Part shown: positions 1-6,073 of the stretch, one piece after another
Layout of the letters: each line of letters begins with the position of its first letter
Numbering within the stretch: position 1 is the stretch's first letter
Position numbers and translations under genes: made by a program
Assembly (NCBI GenBank): GCA_902782965.1
Contig: CACZPG010000135.1
Location: 1-14,704, forward strand
DNA: 14,704 bases
Direction: 5' to 3'
Origin: an uncultured Lachnospiraceae bacterium
GTDB lineage: Bacteria > Bacillota > Clostridia > Lachnospirales > Lachnospiraceae
The notes under the pieces: generated by a model
Databases searched by the model: none
What the model saw: only the letters and a program-made list of their open reading frames with translations
What the model was told of the DNA's origin: nothing

Positions 1-1287
1 ATGAGTTTGACTTATGAAAAGCTTGAAGGAAATATGGCAGAACTTACTATCACAGTTCCTGCTGATGATTTTGTAAAGGCATGTGTAGATGCTTATAACA
101 AGAATAAAGGTAAATTCCAGTTCGATGGATTCCGCAAAGGTAAGGTTCCTATGGCTTATATTGAGAAGACATATGGTAAGGCTGTATTCTATGAGGATGC
201 TGCAAATGACCTTATCAACAAGACATATTTTGAGGAAATCAAGGATATTGATCTTGATATAGTATCAAATCCTGAAATCTCCGTTAGCCAGATTGAGAAG
301 GGTAAGGATTTCATTTATAAGGCTAAGGTTGCTGTTAAGCCACCTGTAGAACTTGGTGATCTTGATGCTATCGAAATCGAGAAGGTTGACGAGACTGTTA
401 CAGACGAAGATGTAGATAAGGAAATCGAGAGAAAACTTAAAGAGAATTCTACTAAGCAGGATGTTACAGACAGAGCTGCAAAGGACGGAGATGAGACCAC
501 TATCAATTTCGAAGGTTTCGTTGATGAAGTAGCTTTCGAAGGCGGAAAGGGAGAGAATTATCCTCTTACACTTGGTTCTAATACCTTCATTCCTGGATTT
601 GAAGATCAGATCGTTGGTCACAGCATCGGAGAAAGTTTCGATGTAAATGTAACCTTCCCAGAGAATTATCAGGCTGAAGATCTTGCAGGTAAGGCTGCAG
701 TATTTAAGGTTGATCTTCTTTCAATCAAGGAAACAGTAATGCCGGAGCTTGATGATGAATATGTTTCAGATACTTCTGATTTTGAAACTGTTGATGAATA
801 TAAGGCTGACATCAGAAAGACTCTTGAAGAAAGAAAGCAGGAGACTGCTAAACGTCAGAGAGAAGACAAGGCTGTAGAGAAGCTTGTTGAGCTTTCAACT
901 ATGGAGCTTCCTGAACCAATGATCGCTTATCAGCAGGAGAAAATGATTGATAACTTCGGTCAGCAGCTTATGTATCAGGGAATGAGCCTTGAGCAGTATC
1001 TTAATATGACAGGTCAGACAAGAGACGATATGAGAGATCAGGTTCGTCCTGAGGCTGAGAAGCAGATTAAGAAGAGTCTTGTAGTTGAGGCTGTAGCTGA
1101 GAAGGAAGCTTTCGAGGTTACTGAAGAGGATAAGGAAGCTGAAATCGAAAGCATGGCTAAGCAGTATCAGATGGAAGTAGACAAGATTAAGGAAATCATG
1201 GGTGAGGAACAGATGGAAGCACTTACTCAGGATCTCAAGTTGAAGAAAGCTGTAGAATTCATAGCTTCAAAAGCTAAGGAAGTCTAA
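1..1287 (+). CDS. tig: Trigger factor, ribosome-associated chaperone and prolyl isomerase
   Basis: Trigger factor binds the ribosome at the peptide exit tunnel, shields nascent chains in the cytoplasm and isomerises prolyl bonds. The 428-residue protein has the full family layout: an N-terminal ribosome-binding domain with the signature GFRKGKVP at residues 43-50, an FKBP-type isomerase domain at about 162-243 (GDETTINFEGFVD, then NTFIPGFEDQIVG), and a helical C-terminal chaperone domain at about 263-425. Its length matches the family norm. The window begins exactly at this ATG, so the promoter and ribosome binding site are outside and the start rests on family length. It heads the tig-clpP-clpX cluster; clpP starts 44 bases after its TAA stop with no terminator between, so co-transcription is likely. 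Nothing unusual seen. Function is known from the family. Confidence 0.97.
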   Translation: MSLTYEKLEGNMAELTITVPADDFVKACVDAYNKNKGKFQFDGFRKGKVPMAYIEKTYGKAVFYEDAANDLINKTYFEEIKDIDLDIVSNPEISVSQIEKGKDFIYKAKVAVKPPVELGDLDAIEIEKVDETVTDEDVDKEIERKLKENSTKQDVTDRAAKDGDETTINFEGFVDEVAFEGGKGENYPLTLGSNTFIPGFEDQIVGHSIGESFDVNVTFPENYQAEDLAGKAAVFKVDLLSIKETVMPELDDEYVSDTSDFETVDEYKADIRKTLEERKQETAKRQREDKAVEKLVELSTMELPEPMIAYQQEKMIDNFGQQLMYQGMSLEQYLNMTGQTRDDMRDQVRPEAEKQIKKSLVVEAVAEKEAFEVTEEDKEAEIESMAKQYQMEVDKIKEIMGEEQMEALTQDLKLKKAVEFIASKAKEV

Positions 1288-1331
1288 AACGGTTTAATAA
1301 ATATCTGATTTGAATATGTGAGGTAAACAAT

Positions 1332-1916
1332 ATGGCACTTGTACCTACAGTCATTGAGACAACCAACAGAGGCGAGAGAGCCTATGATATATATTCCAGA
1401 CTTTTAAAGGAAAGAATTATATTTCTTGGAGATGAGGTAAATGATGTAACAGCCAGTCTTACTGTTGCTCAGCTTCTTTTCCTGGAGTCTGAAGATTCTA
1501 ATAAGGATATTAATCTGTATATTAACAGTCCGGGTGGTTCCGTTACAGCCGGAATGGCTATATATGATACCATGAATTACATTAAATGTGATGTATCTAC
1601 AATCTGCGTAGGAATGGCTGCTTCAATGGGAGCCTTCCTGCTTTCAGGTGGTGCTAAGGGTAAGCGCTATGCACTTCCTAATTCAGAGATTATGATTCAC
1701 CAGCCTCTTGGAGGTACACAGGGACAGGCTACTGATATGGAAATCGATGTTAAGCATATGCTCCGTATCAAAGAGAATCTGATTAAGATTATGGCTGAGA
1801 ACTGTGGCAAAGATTATGATGCTGTTTATGCTGACTGTGAGCGTAATAACTGGATGACAGCTCAGCAGGCACTTGAGTATGGCCTTATTGACAGTGTTGT
1901 AGAGAGTAGAAAATAA
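1332..1916 (+). CDS. clpP: ATP-dependent Clp protease proteolytic subunit, catalytic Asp replaced by Asn
   Basis: ClpP forms the tetradecameric serine-peptidase barrel that degrades proteins fed by Clp ATPases such as ClpX, encoded next door. The 194-residue length is normal for the family. The nucleophile lies in GMAASMGAF (Ser98) and the base in MIHQP (His123). The third triad residue should lie in the motif E/D-R-D before the F-L/M-S/T-A segment; here it reads ERNNWMTA, so the position equivalent to Asp172 of staphylococcal ClpP is Asn172 (codon AAT, 1845-1847). Glu170 and Arg171, the oligomerisation-sensor neighbours, look intact. From memory, Listeria monocytogenes ClpP1 has the same Asn. 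A GTGAGG site at 1318-1323 supports the ATG. The clpX gene follows after 12 bases. The family call is certain; reduced or conditional activity is inference. Confidence 0.97.
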   Translation: MALVPTVIETTNRGERAYDIYSRLLKERIIFLGDEVNDVTASLTVAQLLFLESEDSNKDINLYINSPGGSVTAGMAIYDTMNYIKCDVSTICVGMAASMGAFLLSGGAKGKRYALPNSEIMIHQPLGGTQGQATDMEIDVKHMLRIKENLIKIMAENCGKDYDAVYADCERNNWMTAQQALEYGLIDSVVESRK

Positions 1917-1928
1917 AAGGAGACCGAA

Positions 1929-3152
1929 ATGGCAGGTCGTAAAGAAGAGAAATTGTTATCCTGTTCATTCTGTGGCAAGACACAGGATCAGGTTCGTAAA
2001 CTTATTGCCGGACCTGAGGTTTATATCTGTGATGACTGTGTCCAGATATGTAAGGATATAATAGATGAAGAGCTTGGAGGCCTTGAATCTCCGGATGGAG
2101 AATTAAATCTTCCAAAGCCTAAGGAAATCAAAGAATTTCTTGATGAATATGTTATAGGACAGGATCAGGCTAAGAAAGCTCTGTCCGTAGCAGTTTATAA
2201 TCATTACAAGAGAGTAATTGCAGGTAAGAGTTTTGATGTTGAACTTCAGAAGAGTAATATTCTTCTGGTAGGACCTACCGGTTCAGGAAAAACTTATCTT
2301 GCACAGACTCTCGCTAAAATGCTTAATGTTCCTTTTGCTATAGCAGATGCAACAACTCTTACTGAAGCCGGTTATGTAGGTGAGGATGTAGAGAATATCC
2401 TGCTTAAGCTTATACAGGCTGCTGATTATGATATAGAAAGGGCCGAAAAGGGTATTATATATATTGATGAGATAGATAAGATATCCAAGAAATCCGAAAA
2501 TGTATCTATTACCAGAGATGTTTCCGGTGAAGGCGTTCAGCAGGCACTTCTGAAGATTGTTGAAGGAACTATTGCATCTGTACCACCTCAGGGTGGAAGA
2601 AAGCATCCTCAGCAGGAGTTTATTGAAATAGATACCTCTAATATACTCTTTATATGTGGTGGTGCTTTTGATGGACTTGATAAGGTTATTGAGAATCGAA
2701 TCGGCAAGAAGTCGATAGGTTTCAATGCGGATATTCAGGGACAGAAGAGTATTGTTGATTCAGAAATCCTCAGACAGGTACAGCCACAGGATCTTGTGAA
2801 ATTTGGTATCATACCTGAATTCGTTGGACGTGTTCCTGTTGTTGTTACACTTGATCAGCTGGATGAAGAAGCACTTATCAGTATTCTTACAGTTCCTAAA
2901 TCATCTATAGTAAAGCAGTATAAGAAACTGTTTGAATATGATAATGTAGAGCTTGATTTTGAAGAAGATGCTCTTAAAGAGGTTGCCCGTGAAGCTATGG
3001 AAAGAGCTACCGGAGCAAGAGGACTCAGAGCTATTCTTGAAAAAGCAATGACAGATGTTATGTATGAAATCCCATCTGATGAAACTATTAAGAAGGTTAT
3101 TATTACAAAAGGAACTGTTGCTGAAGGCGCAGATCCTATAGTTGAGAGATAA
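1929..3152 (+). CDS. clpX: ATP-dependent Clp protease ATP-binding subunit ClpX
   Basis: ClpX is the hexameric AAA+ unfoldase that recognises tagged proteins and threads them into ClpP. The 407 residues show every expected element: an N-terminal C4 zinc-binding domain (Cys12, Cys15, Cys34, Cys37), Walker A GPTGSGKT at 115-122, pore loop 1 GYVG at 148-151, Walker B IYIDEID at 177-183, the RKH pore loop at 224-226, the ClpP-docking IGF loop at 263-265, the arginine finger region FVGR ending at Arg301, and sensor 2 GAR at 362-364. A strong AAAAGGAG site (1915-1922) lies 6 bases before the ATG and overlaps the clpP stop. The intact IGF loop implies that it still docks on a ClpP partner despite the altered ClpP triad. 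A small variant is LTVPK at 320-324, where LTEPK is usual. Confidence 0.98.
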   Translation: MAGRKEEKLLSCSFCGKTQDQVRKLIAGPEVYICDDCVQICKDIIDEELGGLESPDGELNLPKPKEIKEFLDEYVIGQDQAKKALSVAVYNHYKRVIAGKSFDVELQKSNILLVGPTGSGKTYLAQTLAKMLNVPFAIADATTLTEAGYVGEDVENILLKLIQAADYDIERAEKGIIYIDEIDKISKKSENVSITRDVSGEGVQQALLKIVEGTIASVPPQGGRKHPQQEFIEIDTSNILFICGGAFDGLDKVIENRIGKKSIGFNADIQGQKSIVDSEILRQVQPQDLVKFGIIPEFVGRVPVVVTLDQLDEEALISILTVPKSSIVKQYKKLFEYDNVELDFEEDALKEVAREAMERATGARGLRAILEKAMTDVMYEIPSDETIKKVIITKGTVAEGADPIVER

Positions 3153-3155
3153 TAT

Positions 3156-3764
3156 ATGAAGATTAAAACTTCTGAGCTTGCCTGCGTATGTGGGCCAACT
3201 TCTAAATTTCCTGAATATGATAAGCCGGAGATAGCATTTGCGGGCAGATCTAATGTAGGGAAATCATCTCTTATTAATTCGTTATTAAATCGTAAGAATC
3301 TTGCCAGGACTTCTTCAAGTCCCGGCAAGACTGTTACGATTAATTTTTATGATATAAATAATGAATTCTATCTGGTGGATCTTCCGGGATATGGATATGC
3401 TAAGGCTTCTGAATCAGAGCGTATAAAATGGGGAAAGATGATTGAGAAATATCTGAAGACCAGGGATACGCTTGCCGGCATAGTTCTTCTTGTAGATGTT
3501 CGTCATGCTCCTACCAAGGATGATATTATGATGTATGATTTTATCAGAAACTATGGATTTACTCCGGTGATAGTAGCTACAAAGCTGGACAAAATAAAAA
3601 GAAGCATGAGAGATAAGCAGTTGAAGCTTATCAGAGAAACTCTCAATGCTCCTAAAGATCAGATTATCATTATGCATTCAAGTGTTGATAAAACCGGAAG
3701 AGATGAGATTCTTGAAACGCTTGAATCGATGTTTCTGGGTTCGTTGAATGATTCTGTTGAGTAG
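3156..3764 (+). CDS. ysxC: Ribosome biogenesis GTP-binding protein YsxC/EngB (YihA family)
   Basis: This is a TRAFAC-class GTPase needed for late assembly of the large ribosomal subunit in Bacillus and relatives. Visible GTPase motifs are G1 GRSNVGKSS at 30-38, the G2 region SSSPGKT with Thr59, G3 DLPG at 75-78 followed by YGYAKAS typical of the subfamily, and G4 TKLD at 142-145. The length of 202 residues is normal. The ATG lies only 3 bases after the clpX stop with just a weak GAGAG at 3144-3148, so translation is probably coupled to clpX. In many clostridia one or two lon genes sit between clpX and this gene; none is present here. The 3' end converges on a minus-strand gene after 16 bases, with no convincing terminator. 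Confidence 0.95.
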   Translation: MKIKTSELACVCGPTSKFPEYDKPEIAFAGRSNVGKSSLINSLLNRKNLARTSSSPGKTVTINFYDINNEFYLVDLPGYGYAKASESERIKWGKMIEKYLKTRDTLAGIVLLVDVRHAPTKDDIMMYDFIRNYGFTPVIVATKLDKIKRSMRDKQLKLIRETLNAPKDQIIIMHSSVDKTGRDEILETLESMFLGSLNDSVE

Positions 3765-3780
3765 TTGTGGATTTTTGATA

Positions 3781-4317
3781 TCAGTTGTTTGATTCTTTGG
3801 TCCACAATTCATTTATCAGAGTCTGATAAACATCTGTGCTTTTGGTTCTCCAGTTGTCACAGATCTGTCTGGCAAGTTCTTTTGTAGGTACGTTAATCTT
3901 AATGTCTATAAGAGTTTCTCTTTTCTCTCTTATAGCACATTCAACAGTGTATTCGTTATGATCGTTCATAGTAAAATCAGCGTAAATTTCTGATTCGTTT
4001 TTAAGATTTATTTTTTCTTTCTTGAAATATTCACGGATTTCCTGTTTAATAGTATTTGAAATTCTGTTTTCAAAATATAGAAGAGCTTCTTCTCCCTGTT
4101 TACTAATCTGATAATGCTGAGTATTTCTTATAGTACTTACGGAGATGAAATTCTTGTCTATCAGTTCGCTTAAAGACTCATGAATATTAAAAATGGTAGT
4201 ATACCCTCTATCTACAATAAAATCAGTTATCTGTTTATTGGTTATGGTATACTCGTCTGTTCTGTCAAGCATGTATAATATTATTAGTTTATATAACATT
4301 AAATTCTGATTTTCCAT
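3781..4317 (-). CDS. DUF4364-like winged-helix protein
   Basis: The product is a 178-residue protein of unknown role. Residues 8-85 look like a winged helix-turn-helix: a helical start (LMLYKLIILYMLD), a second helix-turn-helix unit ending in LSELIDKNFI, and a wing-like strand pair around STIRNTQHYQIS followed by KQGEEALLYFE. The rest (about 90-178) is a mixed alpha-beta region with a conserved-looking NVPTKELARQICDNW. The pattern recalls the DUF4364 family common in clostridia; that is recall and was not searched. A start five codons upstream at 4332 is possible, but a GGAG at 4326-4323 sits 5 bases before the ATG at 4317 and the upstream ATG has no such site, so 4317 is preferred. No signal peptide or membrane segment is seen. 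It is convergent with ysxC and divergent from rho. A DNA-binding role is inferred. Confidence 0.85.
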   Translation of the reverse strand: MENQNLMLYKLIILYMLDRTDEYTITNKQITDFIVDRGYTTIFNIHESLSELIDKNFISVSTIRNTQHYQISKQGEEALLYFENRISNTIKQEIREYFKKEKINLKNESEIYADFTMNDHNEYTVECAIREKRETLIDIKINVPTKELARQICDNWRTKSTDVYQTLINELWTKESNN

Positions 4318-4322
4318 TTTTA

Positions 4323-4326
4323 CTCC
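4323..4326 (-). promoter_or_regulatory. Ribosome binding site of the DUF4364-like gene
   Basis: GGAG read on the minus strand lies 5 bases upstream of the ATG at 4317-4315. It falls between two in-frame ATGs and therefore selects the downstream one as the start. Confidence 0.65.
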
Positions 4327-4327
4327 A

Positions 4328-4380
4328 TTCATTTAATAATGAGGTATGAATACAATAAAACAATTATTTTATTTTTGCAA
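4328..4380. promoter_or_regulatory. Putative divergent promoters of the DUF4364-like gene and rho
   Basis: The 83-base gap between the two divergent genes is very AT-rich. On the plus strand TTCATT (4328-4333), 17 bases, then TACAAT (4351-4356) could serve rho; the -35 is weak. On the minus strand TTGCAA (4380-4375), 17 bases, then TATTGT (4357-4352) could serve the DUF4364-like gene. The two -10 boxes occupy almost the same bases, so the promoters would compete if both are real. This rests on consensus matching by eye. Confidence 0.35.
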
Positions 4381-4400
4381 GAGAAAAAGAGAGGTTTTGT

Positions 4401-5996
4401 ATGGACTACAGCAAAATGAAAATTGCAGATCTCAGAGCCCTTGCCGAAGAAAAAGGTATTAAAGGGGTCAAAGAAATGAAGAAGAAGGAACTTGCTGAAC
4501 TTCTTCAAAATATTGATATTCTCAGGGCTAAACCATCGGATGCTGATAAGATGGCAGAAGAGAGTAAACTTCCTGAAGAGAAGTCTGTTGAGACCGGGAA
4601 GAAACCTGTCAGAAGAAAGAAGAGTGCTGGCAAAAACACTGCTTCTAAGAAAAAACCGGTTTCCCGGCCTGACTCAGACAATACTTCTGTTGATAAAGCT
4701 GATACTAAAGCAGGTGTTTCTGAGGGCGATGTGTCTGAAACTGCTTCTGAGCAATTTACTCTTGAAGGAAATGTTTTAAATCAGATCGCTCCTGAAGAAA
4801 ACGTTCCGGAGCAAATTACTTCTGAAGAAAATATATCAGAGAATCAGGAAGATTCGAAAACTGAGAATGAAGTTGCTGAGGGAATACTCGAGGTTATGGT
4901 AGATGGCTTCGGATTTATTCGAAGTGATAATTATATGCCCGGTGATAAGGACATTTATGTATCCCCTTCTCAGATAAGGAAGTTCAGACTTCGTACCGGT
5001 GATATAGTAAGAGGTCCCATCAGAAGAAAGAACAGTCCAAATGAGAAGTTCAGTGCGCTTCTGTATATTGAATCTGTAAATGGTTATTCACCTTCAGAAA
5101 TAATCAAACGTAAGAAATTTGAAGATATGACACCTATCTTTCCGGATGAAAGAATTCACCTGGATTATACGGGAGCTCCGGTATCTCTTAGGATAGTTGA
5201 TCTTTTCTCTCCAATCGGAAAAGGTCAGAGAGGAATGATCGTATCTCCTCCTAAGGCTGGTAAAACTACACTTCTTAAACAGATTGCCAAAAGAATTAGT
5301 GTAGCTAATCCGGAAATGAATCTGCTGGTGCTTCTGATAGATGAGAGACCTGAAGAAGTTACGGATATTAAGGAATCAATAGAAGGAAAAAATGCTGAAG
5401 TTATTTATTCCACATTTGACGAACTCCCGGAACATCACAAAAGAGTTTCTGAAATGGTGATCGAGAGAGCTAAGAGACTTGTTGAAAGCGGTAATGATGT
5501 GGTTATTCTTATTGATTCTATTACCAGACTTGCAAGAGCGTATAATATGACTATTCCGCCAAGTGGAAGGACACTTTCCGGAGGCCTTGATCCCGCTGCG
5601 CTTCATATGCCTAAGAAATTCTTCGGCGCAGCAAGAAATATGAGAGAGGGTGGATCGCTTACTATTCTTGCGACTGCTTTGATTGATACCGGCAGCCGCA
5701 TGGATGATGTTGTATTTGAAGAATTTAAGGGAACAGGTAATATGGAACTTGTTCTTGATAGAAATCTTCAGGAGAAAAGAGTATTTCCTGCGATTGATAT
5801 ATCTAAATCAGGTACACGTAAGGATGATCTGCTTCTCAGTGCTGAGGAGAAGGAGATACTTGATATAATACATTCCAGATTTCATAGTCTTAAGACAGAG
5901 GATGTTACAGAAGATTTATTAAAACTCTTTAATCAGACTAAGAATAATACTCAGTTTATAGGAGTTGCCAGAAAACTATTCCAGTCAAGGAGATAG
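4401..5996 (+). CDS. rho: Transcription termination factor Rho with long disordered linker
   Basis: Rho is the hexameric RNA-dependent ATPase that loads on untranslated RNA and releases RNA polymerase. Residues 3-38 form the Rho N-terminal SAP-like helical domain. Residues 159-228 form the cold-shock-like RNA-binding domain (DGFGFIRSDNYMPG; DIYVSPSQIRKF). The ATPase core follows: Walker A SPPKAGKTT at 282-290, Walker B LLVLLIDERPEEV at 308-320, VILIDSITRLARAYN at 368-382, Q-loop SGRTLSGGLDPAAL at 388-401 and R-loop region GSLTILATALIDTGSRMD at 418-435. At 531 residues it is about 110 longer than E. coli Rho; the excess is a low-complexity linker at about 44-158, basic at 67-89 and acidic at 95-158. 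AGAGAGG (4388-4394) lies 6 bases before the ATG. It appears to be transcribed alone. Function is certain; the linker's role is unknown. Confidence 0.97.
   Translation: MDYSKMKIADLRALAEEKGIKGVKEMKKKELAELLQNIDILRAKPSDADKMAEESKLPEEKSVETGKKPVRRKKSAGKNTASKKKPVSRPDSDNTSVDKADTKAGVSEGDVSETASEQFTLEGNVLNQIAPEENVPEQITSEENISENQEDSKTENEVAEGILEVMVDGFGFIRSDNYMPGDKDIYVSPSQIRKFRLRTGDIVRGPIRRKNSPNEKFSALLYIESVNGYSPSEIIKRKKFEDMTPIFPDERIHLDYTGAPVSLRIVDLFSPIGKGQRGMIVSPPKAGKTTLLKQIAKRISVANPEMNLLVLLIDERPEEVTDIKESIEGKNAEVIYSTFDELPEHHKRVSEMVIERAKRLVESGNDVVILIDSITRLARAYNMTIPPSGRTLSGGLDPAALHMPKKFFGAARNMREGGSLTILATALIDTGSRMDDVVFEEFKGTGNMELVLDRNLQEKRVFPAIDISKSGTRKDDLLLSAEEKEILDIIHSRFHSLKTEDVTEDLLKLFNQTKNNTQFIGVARKLFQSRR
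4764..4853 (+). repeat. Three imperfect 30-base tandem repeats in rho
   Basis: The acidic end of the Rho linker contains three consecutive 10-residue units, EGNVLNQIAP (122-131), EENVPEQITS (132-141) and EENISENQED (142-151). At DNA level the units have diverged, so this looks like an old in-frame duplication rather than a freshly unstable repeat. Confidence 0.65.
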
Positions 5997-6003
5997 CATA
6001 TAC

Positions 6004-6032
6004 TTGATAGAATAGGTTTGTAGTGCTATACT
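6004..6032 (+). promoter_or_regulatory. Extended -10 sigma-A promoter of the penicillin-binding protein gene
   Basis: TTGATA (6004-6009), a 17-base spacer and TATACT (6027-6032) match the housekeeping consensus at five of six bases in each box. A TG at 6024-6025 one base before the -10 adds the extended -10 motif. Initiation would fall a few bases past 6035, giving a leader of roughly 35 bases before the ATG at 6074. It lies directly after the rho stop. Confidence 0.7.
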
Positions 6033-6041
6033 ACATATGTT
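6019..6041 (+). promoter_or_regulatory. Operator-like inverted repeat over the -10 box
   Basis: TGTAGT (6019-6024) and ACTACA (6030-6035) form a perfect 6-base inverted repeat with a 5-base spacer, covering the extended -10 motif. The right arm runs into ACATATGT (6033-6040), an 8-base palindrome; TACATATGTT (6032-6041) matches the TACAnnTGTA form at nine of ten positions. Such sites are known for BlaI/MecI/CopY-family repressors, some of which control penicillin-binding proteins and beta-lactamases. Binding by such a repressor is inference, and no repressor gene is in the window. Confidence 0.4.
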
Positions 6042-6062
6042 TATGATTTAACTTGATCATTC

Positions 6063-6067
6063 GGAGG
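6063..6067 (+). promoter_or_regulatory. Ribosome binding site fixing the PBP start
   Basis: GGAGG lies 6 bases before the ATG at 6074. An in-frame TTG at 6053 would put this site inside the coding region and has no site of its own, so 6074 is the start. Confidence 0.85.
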
Positions 6068-6073
6068 CATGTA

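Noticed and set aside
265..621. Minus-strand open frame of 118 codons within tig
   Set aside because: It lies opposite a well-supported gene, has a low-complexity composition and shows no family motif; it is a shadow of tig.
2855..3328. Minus-strand open frame of 157 codons over clpX and ysxC
   Set aside because: It spans the junction of two certain plus-strand genes, is Ser-rich and has no motif.
3765..3807. Perfect 7-base inverted repeat TTGTGGA/TCCACAA between the convergent ysxC and DUF4364-like genes
   Set aside because: The loop is 29 bases and there is no T tract next to the stem, so it is unlikely to act as a terminator; chance or a weak bidirectional element.
6019..6035. Hairpin reading of TGTAGT/ACTACA as a terminator for rho
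   Set aside because: The stem is six base pairs, AT-rich and lacks a T run; its overlap with the -10 box fits an operator better.
6053..6073. TTG start of the PBP at 6053
   Set aside because: It would place the strong GGAGG site inside the coding region; ATG at 6074 has correct spacing.
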